Source of the DNA: Atkinsonella hypoxylon
Taxonomy: Eukaryota; Ascomycota; Sordariomycetes; Hypocreales; Clavicipitaceae
Direction of reading: 5' to 3'
NCBI GenBank assembly: GCA_000729835.1
Contig: JFHB01000067.1
Location: forward strand, 1 to 64,000
Length of the DNA: 64,000 nt
Part shown: in pieces, positions 1-11,726 of the stretch
How positions within the stretch are numbered: position 1 is the stretch's first letter
How the letters are laid out: every line of letters begins with the position of its first letter
Notes under the pieces: model-generated
Database searches by the model: none
Told to the model about the DNA's origin: nothing
Seen by the model: the letters and a program-made list of their open reading frames with translations, nothing else
Made by a program: the position numbers and the translations under genes

Positions 1-845
1 AAAGCCTAAATATTTTAGAATATTCTAGAAAGAATATACTAAATATATCTTAAATAGATTTAATATAAAAGATTATAATCTATAAATAATACCTATTAAT
101 CCTAGATATTTTCTACATTAATCTAAGAATAATAATATACTAATAGAACCTATTCTATATTAAAGTATTACTAGATTAATTAATTTTTTTATCTTTATTA
201 TAAAACTAAATCTATTCTTTCTCTATAGAATATTATTAATATTTAATACTACTCTAATAATATACTATAAATTAATTATAAAATAAACACTATAATATTT
301 AAAATATTCTAAAGATTTTAGTATTTACTTTAAAAGAAATTTAAAATAATTATTATAAAAGCCTTAAATTTAAATATTTACTAATACTTCTTATAATATT
401 AATTCTAATAACTTAAAATTGTTTAAAGGTTTTATACTTTTAATTAATAATATATCTATATCTTAGTTATTAAAACGCTAATTAATAGTTATAAAATTAA
501 CTACTAAAGTAGAATATATAGTATACTTATTAGCAGTAAGTTATCTTTAGTAGGTAATATAAGCTTTAACTAATCTTTAAGTTAAATTTAATAAACTAAT
601 TCTATTCTATAACAATAAACTAGCAATATTCCTTATAAACAACCTAAAGATTAACTTCTAAATAAAATATATTAATGTTTATTATTATTTTATATAAGAA
701 TAGAATAGTATTAATTATAACATTAAATATATTGCTTCTAAGGATAATTTAGTAGATATTTGTACTAAAGCTCTACTATAACTAATACTTTATAATATTA
801 CAATAAGGCTTAGATTAATATAATAATACAATATAAAATAGAGAG
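1..845 (+). mobile_element. RIP-degraded Ty1/Copia pol remnant (RT/RNase H end)
   Basis: The stretch is extremely AT-rich and TpA-rich and full of stops. In one forward frame it still shows the end of a Copia polyprotein. Near 460-560 a degenerate ISW-SKRQ...TTKVEYI block matches the Copia RNase H start (family form SW-SKRQ-TV-STTEAEY). Near 600-715 there is YNNKLAI then IKYINVYYYFI, matching CDNQSAI and KHIDIRYHFIRE. Near 745-775 DNLVDICTKAL matches the terminal N-ADIFTK-L motif. Substitutions are of the C-to-T and G-to-A kind. That pattern is expected from repeat-induced point mutation, which is known in Pezizomycotina. The element is incomplete because its 5' part lies outside the window. 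Confidence 0.75.
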
Positions 846-1022
846 TGTATTAAGGGAGGTATAAATAGATATATTACAATATTGTTAACGTTATCTATAT
901 AATTAAAACAACGAGCAGGAACGGATTATATTACTTGTATTAATATCACCCAGCGTTACTGAGATTCTAAATCTCTTTTCTTCTTTAATCAATTCTACAA
1001 TTGTTTTATCATAACTTCTACA
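846..1022 (+). mobile_element. putative 3' LTR of the Copia element
   Basis: Just after the pol remnant a short purine run (GAGAG) is followed by TGTATTAAGG, a normal Copia LTR start. The AT-rich sequence ends near ...CTTCTACA, where base composition changes abruptly and regulator coding sequence begins. The TG...CA limits give about 177 bp. The partner LTR and the target-site duplication are outside the window, so the ends are inferred. Confidence 0.45.
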
Positions 1023-2108
1023 TACGTTACTGCTGCTATGCACATAAGCATCATGCTCGGCGCGCATCGCGGCTGGGTTGACGAGCGAGGGAAACGAATC
1101 TTCTGGTCAGCGTACTGCCTCGACAGGTGGTTGAGCTGCCTTACTGGACGACCACCTACTATTACAGATGAGGCTATTCAACTGCCCATGCCAGCGGATG
1201 ACCCGTAAGTGACTGTCTTTGACATGCTCCCAAAAGAGGAGCGGACAAGACAACCTTGCTGACAAGCTTATTCCAGAATGATGCCCCCCACATTTGGATT
1301 GCGAGCTCACATTGAGCTGTCCCGCATCTCGGGCCACGTTGTTGGTAATACATTCCAGGGATAGACGGCAGAAGCTGGGATTCGGCAACCCGACAACGCT
1401 ATCCGGATGCTTGAACATTGGCAATCTGCTCTGCCGCAGACCATTCAGCTGACAGACGGACTAAGTAACGATCCAGCAGTTTGTTTACTGCACATGCGAT
1501 ACAACCAACTGCTGATCGTAGCAATCCGACCCCTAGTTTTTTCCGCAGTGAAACGTGCTGTAGCAGATCATCTGATGGTCCAAACAACGGCAATGGGTTG
1601 TGATCCGCAGACAGAGCACTTGGAATGCTGTATGGCAGCCGCCACTCGGAATATACTCCTTGTCCGCCACGTGTCCACGCTGGATGGTCACCGAAAGACG
1701 CTTCGTGCTGGACTGCACTTTATCTACCATGCTACAGTTTGTCTTATTCTGAGATCTCTGGTATTCAAGAAATCACTACAAGAAGACGCACTCGCTGCAA
1801 TGCACGACGTAGATTACGGCATTTCGAAAATGCTCGAGGCTAGCAGCAAGGGTGATACTGATGGTCAGGCATGGGCAGATACGCTCAGGGAACTACGCTG
1901 GCTAGTCGAGAGACTCCTCGCGCCTATCGGCCACGACGCCATGCTGGGGATGACTGCAGCAGTTGCTCCTGTCCCGACTCATCCCACCAACTCTCAGGAA
2001 TTACCATCGCTGCCTATGCAAATCAGGGACAACCCGTTGCTATGCGACGAACTAATGATACGGATGGGCGACTACTGGCCGGCATACAATACGTATAATG
2101 ATGAATGA
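1023..2108 (+). pseudogene. 5'-truncated zinc-cluster (Zn2Cys6-type) transcription factor
   Basis: Coding sequence begins in frame at the LTR junction. It carries the middle-homology signature of fungal-specific transcription factors: RKRIFWSAYCLDRWLSC followed by GRPPTITDEAIQLPMP (about 1095-1203). An intron fits 1205-1276 (GTAAGT...TTCCAG, with CTGAC before the acceptor). The next exon reads in frame to a stop at 2106-2108 with exactly one internal stop, TAG at 1362-1364, which could come from CAG or CGG/TGG. The N-terminal DNA-binding zinc cluster and early part of the family domain are absent, and retroelement sequence takes their place. The last 233 codons (1407-2108) are open. I infer loss of function by insertion or rearrangement plus a nonsense change. 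A translated C-terminal fragment cannot be excluded. Confidence 0.75.
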
Positions 2109-2627
2109 CAGGCGAGTTACACTAATTTAAATGACGCCGGACCTATGAATTTGTGTAAATAGGGAGAGTTGAAGGACAAAAAAAGAGCGAACAGGAGATC
2201 ATGACCGCCAGGTTACAAACCAAGTTTTAGCATTTACATATCCATACACATCATTTACCCCGACATCCTGAGTATGAATACTTCTGCTCTGAAGAATCCG
2301 ATGTTCTTACATATGCCTGAAAAGAAGCCGTCTCAGACGCTGATAGTTCCATATAATATTCCCCAGCACTTCTATAATCAGCTAGATAAAACATCGCTCG
2401 TCATATAACTTCTTACATGCTTCATATCAGCAAGTCACAGTCATAATCGGCCAATATGAGAATCCCAAGCCTTGTCATGGCCGTAATTGATTCCACGGGT
2501 TGACTTCAAACTGGCTTGAGGAAAGAAAGCCGAGACATGTGCATTGCCCTGCTGGAAAGTAGTAATCTGAGAAAATTACACCACCATCTGCTCCCTTGCC
2601 CGAAGCACGTCTTCAAGTCACCGCCAC
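2109..2627. other. intergenic, between the regulator remnant and the WW/FF gene
   Basis: This stretch lies 3' of both neighbours. No open frame, repeat or RNA gene could be supported. It should hold two transcript ends. Confidence 0.6.
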
Positions 2628-4364
2628 TCACGATTGCACATCATCCCTCACACCTCCAGAAGCCAACTGGCTCTGCAACCCCCTCCTGCCCACCCTCATA
2701 GCAACCTCCAGCTCCCTCTCCTCCTCCCTCAGCCGGGCCTTACTAGCAGCCAGCTCCCTCTCCCTCCTCCTCCTCTGCTCCTCCACAGCACGGTTCCTCT
2801 CCTCCAAAGCCCGCTCTCTCTTCTCCCTCGCCTCCCTCTCCTTCTTCCCCTCCCCGTCGTCCGCGCCGGCATCCGCATCATCACCCGACGAAGGAGCAGG
2901 CAGAGTCTGAATATACGCCTCAATAAGCGGATCCCGGACTTTAGGGTCCATCGATACGTAGCGTATGTCAGTCAACACCCGCGCAGGCAGATTCTCGACC
3001 GACGACTGGTTATGGAGCACCTTGGCAGGCTGCGCCTTCAGCAACGCCATGAGATCTGCCTTGAGCGTCGCCTGCGGCATCTTCAGCCGCGCCACGTGCT
3101 CGCGGTAGGCCTTTTCGCGCTCCTTGTCCGAGAGCTTCATGTCCTTCATGGACGCCTCCATCCTGTACTTTCTCTTGAACTCGGGCCAATACAGCTTCGG
3201 GGTGGCTTTGGCCTGCAAGAGAGCAAAGTAGGCGATTTTGGGATCCTTCTTCTCTTGCTTGGCTCGGAGGTCCCGTAGCTGGGCGATTTTCTCGCGCATC
3301 CACTCGCCCCAGCATTCTTTGCGGGCGCGAGTCGTGGTCAGAGCTGTGTAGCGCGGGTCGTCCATGATTTTGCCTTCCTCGAGAAGTTTCTCCCAGGGGC
3401 TATAGGGATTGATGTGGTGGTCATTGAGAAGGTCTTTGAAGAGGAGCCTGGCGTCTTCTTCGGAGAAGTCTATGCCTTCTGTGCCTTCGGGCCAGAGGTC
3501 CATGTTGCCGTCGTCGTAGTCGCCTGGTTCAAGGCCATATTCTTCGCCCATGGCTTGTAGTTGGGCGGCGATGTCGGCCTCAGTGAATTCGACGGGGCCG
3601 TTGTTCTGGCCGCCTTCTCTGTCCTCTCCTTGTTGATGAGCTTCATTGTCATTCTGTGCTGTGTCTTCGGTGCGTCGTCGTTTAGATGAATGTTCGCTGT
3701 GAGGATCGTCGCCTTCCTCATCGGTGACTTCCACTTCGACTTCTTCATACTCGTCGCTATCGTAATCATGCTGTTCTCGCGGTGTATATTTGCAGGGCTC
3801 CTTGTCGTAGACAGGTTGGCTGTCCTTCTTCCCGCCTGCGTCTGCAGATGCTTTCTGTCGTATACGCGCCTTGTCCAGCTCGAGAATGCCTTGGGTGAGC
3901 TTCTCCGGGATCCGCCAGAAGCTTGCGTTCTTGACGGGATTGTACGCGAACCGCCGAGAATATTTCGTATAGACAAGCATCCATGGCTCGCAGCCGGGGA
4001 TCTTCTCCGCCCGCTTCGGCTTGTCATGAGGCTGGGGCCTCGGTCGGCCGTCATGTCCTCCTCGTCCTCGCCCGCTGTGTCCGCCTCGACTGGGCGCCCT
4101 GCTCTGTGGATTGAGCTGCGCAAGGTATGCGTTTGCTACACGAGGATCGGAAAGTGACGGGAGGTGAGAGTAAGGAGAGCAAGCGTCTTGCGCTGGCTCG
4201 GCTGCGACTGGCGGTGCGCCGGGCCGTTGATATGTTGATTCTTTCGTTTCGGCGTGGTAGTAGTATTTATGGCCTGTTGGAGCTGTGTGTTCCGTCCATC
4301 CGGGGGGCAAGGGAGCTGCTGCCGCTGCCGCTGCCGCAGACGGCTTGTATGTAGATTTCAACAT
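2628..4364 (-). CDS. WW/FF-domain splicing and elongation factor (TCERG1/Dre4-like)
   Basis: Single exon, 578 aa. Residues 18-50 are a WW domain after a poly-Ala run (PLPPGWTEH, the YYYH strand, TYQRP; the second signature Trp is Tyr). A second WW-like segment lies near 120-155 (PWMLVYTKYS...ASFWRIPEKL). An acidic middle is followed by FF-type helices near 305-440, with FKDLLNDHHINPYSPWEKL and LYWPEFKRKYR as anchors. The C-terminus is a long charged helix rich in RER/EEE, probably coiled coil. WW domains of this family bind proline-rich partners such as SF1, and FF repeats bind the phosphorylated RNA polymerase II tail, linking splicing to elongation in the nucleus. The architecture fits the TCERG1/CA150 and S. 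pombe Dre4 group better than Prp40, which has tandem N-terminal WW domains. It is divergent from the PAP2 gene. Confidence 0.8.
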   Translation of the reverse strand: MLKSTYKPSAAAAAAAAPLPPGWTEHTAPTGHKYYYHAETKESTYQRPGAPPVAAEPAQDACSPYSHLPSLSDPRVANAYLAQLNPQSRAPSRGGHSGRGRGGHDGRPRPQPHDKPKRAEKIPGCEPWMLVYTKYSRRFAYNPVKNASFWRIPEKLTQGILELDKARIRQKASADAGGKKDSQPVYDKEPCKYTPREQHDYDSDEYEEVEVEVTDEEGDDPHSEHSSKRRRTEDTAQNDNEAHQQGEDREGGQNNGPVEFTEADIAAQLQAMGEEYGLEPGDYDDGNMDLWPEGTEGIDFSEEDARLLFKDLLNDHHINPYSPWEKLLEEGKIMDDPRYTALTTTRARKECWGEWMREKIAQLRDLRAKQEKKDPKIAYFALLQAKATPKLYWPEFKRKYRMEASMKDMKLSDKEREKAYREHVARLKMPQATLKADLMALLKAQPAKVLHNQSSVENLPARVLTDIRYVSMDPKVRDPLIEAYIQTLPAPSSGDDADAGADDGEGKKEREAREKRERALEERNRAVEEQRRRRERELAASKARLREEERELEVAMRVGRRGLQSQLASGGVRDDVQS

Positions 4365-4769
4365 GGCTGACCAGCGATGGTTTGAAGCTTGCTATTCACA
4401 AGGACGGGGTGGTGGATGTGGAAGTCCAAGCTGGCGGTGGGGTAGCTAGCATTGACCGGCGTCGTCACTTCAACCTGCGAGAATACCCATTGACAAAAGC
4501 TTGATTGGAAATGGAACGCCTTCTTTCTGATGCTGTCATCTACATGGGTCAATGGGAATCCCTTAATTTGCTTAATTTCCGAGCGTAGCTCAGATTGGCA
4601 CTTGTTAATTGCAAGACAGCCAGCGTGGCCCATCCCTTCACAAGACTTCGTGTCCTGAACAACAACTTCACAAACCAGATATTCACTGGACGGGGAACCA
4701 GATCGTCTTTATGAAAACGCACGCAGATTTTCCTTTAACGAGGGATTCGCCCGATACCAGCAGCGCAAC
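4365..4769. promoter_or_regulatory. shared divergent promoter region, WW/FF gene and PAP2 gene
   Basis: These 405 bp separate two head-to-head start codons, so both promoters must lie here. I see no coding frame of note. A tRNA-like string GCGTAGCTCAGATTGGC near 4583 does not continue into a cloverleaf. Confidence 0.5.
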
Positions 4770-5854
4770 ATGGCAGCCCGTCGAGTAATAGCCCCCGGTG
4801 GGCTCCTGTCGTCTCTCAGTCGAGTGTGGCAGGTAGTTAAGCCGTCGACTTCCAATACTCGCGACTCAATTGCTAACATGTCTGGTTTAAATAGACTACA
4901 CATGCGCCTGAATATCTTGGCCTACTCATTCTCACAGGAGCCTGGGCAGCGGTACGTATGTGAGGCACGCCACTGATCATGCGCATGCTCATGACGACTC
5001 CCACAGCTGACGCTGTTCGTGACGCCCTTCCATCGCATGTTCTATATCAACGACCTCCGCATATCGTATCCCCATACCCTGCACGAAAGAGTCTCCGTTT
5101 GTAAGTCCTGCGGCTGCCCATAAAAAAAAACATCCATATTGCGATTCTAACATTACAAGTTTGGCTGTTCACATATGCCTTCGTCACCCCCCTGGCAATC
5201 CTGACTCTCTCCAATCTCATCGCCAGGGCGCCCCTCGCCAAACAAGAAGCCACCTACCTACCGTTTCTGATCTCCATGGTCCTCACCTTGTTTCTCACCG
5301 ATCTTGTCAAGAACGCCGTCGGCCGTCCCCGTCCAGACCTTCTGGAAAGGTGCCACCCCACAGGGAGCACCAAGCAGAACGTGCTCGTCAGCATCGAGGT
5401 ATGCGAGACCAAGGACTCGTTTAAGCTGGAGGACGGATGGCGCTCCTTCCCTTCGGGCCATTCCTCGTTCTCGTTCGCAGGCCTAGGCTTCTTAAGCTTG
5501 TATCTTGCTGGGCAACTGCATGTTTTCCATCATCCGGCCGGCGGGAGAGATCTGGGACGGGCCCTGCTGTGCATGTTGCCGCTGCTAGGGGCTATGCTCA
5601 TTGCTATTTCGCGCTGCGAAGACTACCGGCATGATGTGTATGATGTGTGTGTTGGGTCAGCGTTGGGTATGACGGTCGCGTACTGGAGCTACAGGAGGCA
5701 TTGGCCTAGGCTTTCGAGCCCACGCTGTGACGAACCTTATCCGCGACCAGGCACTAATCAACAGTCAGCTGCTTGGCAGCGAGTTCGTGATGAAGAAGAG
5801 GCTGGTCCTACCATCTGCGAGGAGTATGAACTACAACCCTCGCGACCCTCTTGA
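4770..5854 (+). CDS. PAP2-family lipid phosphatase (DPP1/LPP-like)
   Basis: Four exons (4770-4832, 4895-4951, 5007-5100, 5160-5854) join in frame to 302 aa. The three introns are 62, 55 and 59 bp, with CTAAC-type branch sites in the first and third. All three signature motifs of type-2 phosphatidic acid phosphatases are present in the last exon: KNAVGRPRPD, FPSGHSSFSFAG, and SRCEDYRHDVYD with the catalytic His and its Asp partner. Hydrophobic segments at YLGLLILTGAWAA, WLFTYAFVTPLAILTL, around the PSGH helix, LLCMLPLLGAMLI and VGSALGMTVAYW fit a six-helix membrane protein. The family removes phosphate from diacylglycerol pyrophosphate and phosphatidate in vacuolar or ER membranes. The N-terminus is short, so the start is the least certain part. 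The tail is polar and acidic. Confidence 0.88.
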
Positions 5855-6251
5855 ACCGGTATTCTGGACTCCTGTGCAATGCTGCCTCCTGGCAAGGCAG
5901 GTTGCTCCCTTGACGTGTCCCATTCATTGTCGATGTATATTAGGTGCTCAAAACCATCTGGGCATACTCACCCAGACCTGGTCGTGTTCTCTTTGTACCA
6001 AAATTGATAGAGATGTGCATCAGCGTTATTAATACGAGTACATGTTGTCGCCAAGTATCCTAAACTCTGCGCTGTCTCGCCTACAAATGTGTCCCACTGC
6101 CATTAGGACGGGACAAGGTACGAGTTACAACATATGGCACAAGCTGGGCCGATGAGCATCATCCAGTACGTTCATTATATGATTACATAGACCGGTTTGA
6201 TGTGGTCCGTTTCTAGCACGACCTTTTCTATCCATTCACACGTCGAAAAGC
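5855..6251. other. convergent 3' intergenic region
   Basis: These 397 bp separate the stops of the PAP2 and proteasome genes. Nothing beyond transcript 3' ends is expected or visible. Confidence 0.6.
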
Positions 6252-7194
6252 TTACTTCTCTTCCGCCTCCTCGCTCTTTGCTAGGTCATGCTCTTTCAAC
6301 AGAGCCGTAATCTCGTCCGCACTCCACAGTCGGTGATAGATCTTGCCTTCTTCTGTTTGCCCCACCGTTGCAAATTCAACTGTAGTTTCGATTAGCATTG
6401 TATATTTTTCGCACGTACCCCCCCTGGTCAACGACTTACTCTTCTCACTGCTCAGTTTGGTTGAATCCATAGTCTTGCTCAAAACCTTGACCGCCATGGC
6501 ACACGCCTCCTTAAGAGTGCAATCCTCCTTATAATCTTGCTTCAGCAAACTTTGGGCACTGGCATTGTTGGCTCCCGCACTGGTGGCCTTCCAGCCACCA
6601 TAGTTGCCGGACGGATTGCTTAGGTACAGTTGAAATTGTCTTCGAGGATCCCAGCCAGCATAGATGAAAGAAACACCAAAGGGTCGGAGACCACCGTGTT
6701 GGGTATATCCTTGTTTTAGATCGCACAAGCGACGGACGAGCTGTTCGCAGGGGATATCTTCGTTGTACGTGAGGAGGTATCGCTGGGCAGCTTGGCGCGC
6801 GTAGTTGATGAGAATGTTGGCGTCGGCAGTCATGCCTGCAACAGCGCAGATCATGTTGCTATTACAGATGAATCAAGTCAGACACACCCCAGCAGTGAAA
6901 AACGGACTTCCATCTCTCAAACATACTCATTCAAAACATAAAGCTTCTCTGCAGATGTATCCTGCTCTAGCAACTTCGAGGTGACTTTTCGCTCGGCAGC
7001 GAGAACAATTCCATCTTTGGCAAGAATGCCAATGGCGGTTCCGGCATGTGAAATGGCTTCGAGAGCGTACTCTACTTGATAAAGACGGCCTTCGGGTGAG
7101 AAGATGGTTGTCTATCAGGCCACAGAGGTCAGATGCTGATGCCAATCCAAGGTTTCTAGAACGTACGTACTCTGGAATCGTAGCGGCGAGACAT
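6252..7194 (-). CDS. PRE9: 20S proteasome subunit alpha3 (PSMA4/Pre9)
   Basis: Four exons on the minus strand (7171-7194, 6927-7111, 6440-6858, 6252-6379) with introns of 59, 68 and 60 bp give 251 aa, the usual family length. The start [20 protein letters not shown] is the proteasome alpha-type N-terminal signature, followed by VEYALEAISHAGTAIGI. Downstream GMTADANILINYARQAAQRY, QGYTQHGGLRPFGVSF and YLSNPSGNYGGWKATSAG are diagnostic of alpha3. The C-terminus is the expected charged tail (KSEEAEEK). The first exon encodes only eight residues, so an ORF-only scan would miss it. The subunit belongs to the outer gating ring and is not catalytic. Its N-terminal tail helps close the axial pore. I saw no PACE-like proteasome promoter box upstream. 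Confidence 0.95.
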
Positions 7195-8408
7195 GGCTGG
7201 TAAATTGACCCTATCGTCAGGTCAGGAGAGTTAGAATGACAGGATATTCTGTTTCGCAGCTCTAGCCGATGTAATTCTTGATGGAACGGAGGCAGGGCAA
7301 ATCGAAAAAGCGACAAATATCGTGGTCAGATGGCGGGTAGAGACGCTGCACCACAGGCGTCACTCGCTGGCGCAGAAGCTCCAGGCACACAAGCTAGCCG
7401 CGTGCTGAGCTTCCAGCCCTTGTTCAGACACTCAATGTGGATACCTCAGGCCGCAAGTCACGAACCATCCATCACCTGCCCGTTCAAGGTGTTGACAGAT
7501 TAACTCGACCATTACCTGCCACTCCGTTACGTCGGATTAAACTGTCACCCGCGTGCCAGCTTTTTATTCAACGCTCTAGTAAGACAAGGACGGCTGACTC
7601 ATCAGAAAGCTCCGGTTGAGAAGGAGCTTCGGTGAAAATTAGAAGGCACGACTTGCCACATGGAGAGATTTGAGTCGATTTCTGAGTAAAACTGGTGCGT
7701 GTGGCACACCCCGACCAAGCTCTTCTATAATTCCTCATTGCCGACCCAACAAACTTTTCCGACTTTCTTCCTTCTTCCATCATCGCCACATCGACGCCTC
7801 TGGACAGCTGCATCTCCTGCGACACTGCGCGTCCACAGGGCAATCTAACCTGTGCACAGAAGCTGTGCAAACCTCAGCGTGATCCAATTTTCTTTTCTTT
7901 TGCGCTAGATTTTCCCAACTCCATAACACGCATTATCATCTGTGGCTACCCACTCCTCCTGGAAAGTCCACTCTGAATAACGGCTCAGCTTTTCTTTTTT
8001 CTCCCTTTCCCGCTTTCTGGCACAACAACTGGAGCAGCCAGAAAGCAAACGTACTTGCATGAGAATCCCCAGCTAGAAGTCTGGGAACGTTTTGCGTAGG
8101 CTCATTCTTTTTGACAAGCCGCGCGCACGGAATAAAAGCAAAATCTGTGGTGTTGAAAATCTTGGTTGCAGAGAATTTTGGCCTCGTTATAGTCGTGACT
8201 CTCTAGTCCTGTCTACCTCGTAAATATCAAATGCCTGCCCAAGTATGAGCAGTCTTGGAACCCCTTCTCCTGCAGCAGTAGATCGTCAGCGGATAGTCGA
8301 GGCAACAGCAACGCAAGAGCCCGTCGCAACCGTTTTCTGCCAGTCGCAACGTCAAAAACAGAAGAAAGAAAGAAAGATAACAAGTATTGCCAATAGTGTA
8401 AGACTGCA
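7195..8408. promoter_or_regulatory. divergent promoter region, PRE9 and BYE1-type gene
   Basis: This 1.2 kb gap lies between head-to-head genes. It contains pyrimidine-rich stretches near 7755-7785 and 7888-8015 and no convincing ORF. The CT-rich tract before 8409 is typical of fungal leaders and fits a long 5' UTR for the downstream gene. Confidence 0.5.
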
Positions 8409-11141
8409 ATGTCTGGTAAGCCGAACAAGGTCCATTCATTTTAGTCCAAGATTGCTTGTACGGTGGCCGCGGGCACGATCAACGTGCGGCGGGACACGCA
8501 CTACGACTCACGACTTTACATTAACTGACATGCAATGTGCAGGAGAGGCAGAGCCGCGGCGCTCAGTGAGGGCGACCAAAGGCCAGCACACTAAATCGTT
8601 TGACGAACTCGAGCCAGCCATTGCACCGAAGCGAAGACAAACAAAGAAGACGAAGAAGGCGCAAGAAAAAGATCAGTCTCAGGAACCTGAAGAGGTTATT
8701 CGATGCGTGTGCGGCGCAACGGAACAGGACGAGGACTCGGGAGAAGCTTGGATCTCATGTGAGACCTGCTACGCCTGGCAACATAATGTATGTGTTGGTG
8801 TAAGCTCGTTCGAGGACGAGATCCCGGAGAACTATTGGTGTGAACAATGCCGACCAGAGAATCACAAAGAGCTTTTAGAGGGTATTGCCAGAGGAGAAAA
8901 GCCATGGGAGGCGCGGAGGAAGGCACACGAAGAAGAAGAAGCCGAGAGGAAGAAAAAGAAGGGAGGACGGAAAGCAAAAGGAAAGCGAGGCAGCGATCCT
9001 AAAGAAGAACTTGATAAAGACGGTAGTAAAGCTAAAGCTAAGGCGTCACCAACCCCCGACGCAAAAGACAAGAAGGAACCTGCCTCAAAGCAGGGCAAAC
9101 GCAAGTCCCGAGAAGAGTCTCAAGATGTCGATGGCAAGGTAAGATCGAAGTTCATATTCTATACAACTCTTCTCTCTTTACATGCGCAGGGATATTTGCT
9201 AACAATGTGCACAAGTCGACTAAATTACGGCGCGTGTCCCAGCGTGACGCTGCTCCTGGACTAGCGAAGTACGCCAAACCTGACGATCTGGCGAAATCGA
9301 TCTCGGAGCTAGCAGCGGGACGAGCAGGTCCGGCCAAAGCTTTAAAGAAGTCCATCTCTCATGCACTCAGTGCTATAGTAACTCAACACGATTATGAAGT
9401 GCCAGAAGGTAGTTCGGAAGACAAGCTGTCAGAAGAATTCGCCCTGCAGATCGAGCGTGCTGTGTATGATACGCATCCAGCGACCAAGGGACAGAAGGAG
9501 TACGGTCAGCAGATAAAATCACTGACGTTCAATCTCAAGAACAATTTGGAGTTGATGCAAGGCCTGCTGCATGGTGCACACACGCCACCGGCATTAGCCG
9601 TCATGACATCTGAACAACTTGCGTCAGCAGAGATGCAGAGGCAAACGGCTGAAATGAGGGCAAAAGCTGAGAAACAATCTATCCTCTACATGCAGGATAC
9701 CGGACCTCGTGTACGAAGAACGCACAAGGGCGAGGAAGTTGTGGAGGACGAAAACACGATCAACGATGCTCCCATCCCCATGGCAGGAGGTCCTCGTAAA
9801 GATGATGGCACCAAGGACGGTCAGCATCCCCCGCTCGTCAAACGCGAATCAACGGGAGGAGATCAGAGCGATGGGAAAGCCATTTCTTCGACACAATCCG
9901 ACGTGCAGCAACATTCACCGAGCCAGCCCAATTTTGACATCAACAAGGTGTTCTCGACTGTCAAGTCTCCAACGGTGTCACAAAATCGTCGACCTTCGGC
10001 ACCTGTCCTGAACACAAGTGGACCCGGCTTTGACCCCGATGTGGATCGAATGCTACAAGATGAGACCGAATCGCCGCCTTACTCGCCAACAGAAGAAACC
10101 CAAGACCCCGATGTGATATGGAGAGGGTCGCTGGCCATGAGTTCTATTGCCGATTTCCCAGCTACCGCAAAACATGTGGGGGGTGCAAACTTTGCCTCAT
10201 TTGGGCCGTGGTCCAAACTCATACCAAAGAGAATGACGGTTGCTGGACGCATTATTCAACAGCGTGCGATCGAATATCTGTGCAGCTTGCGGTACAGTAA
10301 TCTCACCGATATTGTCGTCGTTAGTGTTACACCTACTTCTGCGGATTCCCAAGCGGAATTCAGAGCTCTTGTTGATTACTTTTTAAGCAAAAGTCGGTAT
10401 GGCGTTGTTGGAGACAAGGTAGCAGGCAACGTGAGAGACACTTACCTTGTCCCTGTACCAGCCGGAGATGATGGACACCCGGAGTTCATGCTCAATCTCG
10501 TGGATAATTATATTCCCAAGTCAAGAACCGAGCCGATGCTTTTGGCTGTATTTGTGTATCGGAACGAACCGGACCAACTCAAGCAAAGCAACTACGAACA
10601 AACGCCAACGCTGACACCAAAACCTCCGAATGTGACTGCTTCACCAACACAAGGGTTAGGTGGTACACGAACAAACTCTATATCAGGGCCAGCCTTCTCG
10701 CCGGCAACGCCACAGGGGCAATTTACACCTCAACTTCAACCAGGAGCACCGGGTCAGTCCACGACTCCAGTCCCGATTCCGCAACTCCCTCACATGCAGC
10801 GACCTGCACCACCTCAGACTGGCGTAGCTCCGCCACAGCATCCAGGGCCAGTGCCTGTCCGTCAAATGACGGAAGCTCAGAAATTCCAAGCCCAACAGAC
10901 TGGACAGGCCATCGCGCGAGAGATCTTGGGAAACCTGATCAGCGTCCCGACAGTGCAATTCATCCTGCCCCAAGCCCATCAGATGTCGCGACGAGAATGG
11001 GAGGTTATTCGAACAATCTACGAGAAAGATCCTCGGGCGCGAGACGATCTGCAGTACCTTGGTCAGATACTGGAAAAGGAAGGGGCTGAGAAACGGACGC
11101 AAAGTAATGCGGCGGCAGCCGGTACAGGAAAGCCAGCATAG
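8409..11141 (+). CDS. BYE1: BYE1-type transcription regulator (PHD, TFIIS-like core, SPOC)
   Basis: Three exons (8409-8415, 8543-9138, 9216-11141) give 842 aa. The first exon is only ATG TCT G. The second intron has TGCTAAC before ACAAG. Residues 55-106 form a PHD finger (CVCG...WISCETCYAWQHNVCV...YWCEQC) with the full Cys4-His-Cys3 set. Residues about 215-365 match the TFIIS central domain (KALKKSISHALSAIV, HPATKGQKEYGQQIKSLTFN). A SPOC domain begins near residue 500 (VIWRGSLAMSSIADFPATAK). The C-terminus is rich in Pro and Gln. Yeast Bye1 binds RNA polymerase II through its TFIIS-like domain and H3K4me3 through the PHD finger, which fits a nuclear role in early elongation. A basic Lys/Arg-Glu linker (about 130-200) probably carries nuclear import signals. 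Confidence 0.9.
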
Positions 11142-11726
11142 GACAGAAGGCAATTCAACGACCGGCGCCGCAGCTTTGCAGTTCCTCTTTCACTTGCGCC
11201 AAATGACTGCTGGAAATTGTAAACATATATATCTGCTGTTGTTTAGGATCTTGATGGACGGCGGTAGGCAGAAGTCGCGGAGTCGCGGAGTCTGGAGTAA
11301 ACACGGAGATCAAAGTAGACACTTGGGGATGCCATCTAGTAGTAGCTCTATAATCTTAGTCTTGTATGCAATATATCCAAACCTGTATGATGTCAGCTAA
11401 GCTTAAGCCTAATATCTGTGTTGCTTGCCTAGTGAAAATGCTTTCATGCAGACGTATATCGGACCGACCACAGGCATGCATGCATAGCCAATACATGCGT
11501 TTGAATACATGCACATGCAGACTACGTCAACCCCAACCCCGCGGGCTTGAAAAGCAAGGAACCCGTCTTTCCTCTCGAGAGCACTACAATCTTCCCAAAG
11601 AACGACACAACTGGCTTCGATTCGATCTGTCCATCTTAGATTTTCACATCTATCCCGCGACAAATCCAGCTCTTCGAGTCAGAGGCTACCAGCTTCCAAC
11701 CGGCCACAATCAATCAATACGTCATA
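11142..11726. other. intergenic, 3' of BYE1-type gene
   Basis: Contains a short direct repeat (AGTCGCGG twice near 11275-11290) and alternating ATGCATGCA stretches near 11455-11520. No gene is supported until the small ORF at 11727. Confidence 0.5.

Noticed and set aside
2634..3278. Leu/Pro-rich plus-strand frame opposite the WW/FF gene
   Set aside because: Antisense of the Glu/Arg-rich coiled coil.
4578..4650. tRNA-like string GAGCGTAGCTCAGATTGGC
   Set aside because: No matching anticodon arm, T-loop GTTCRA or acceptor pairing follows.
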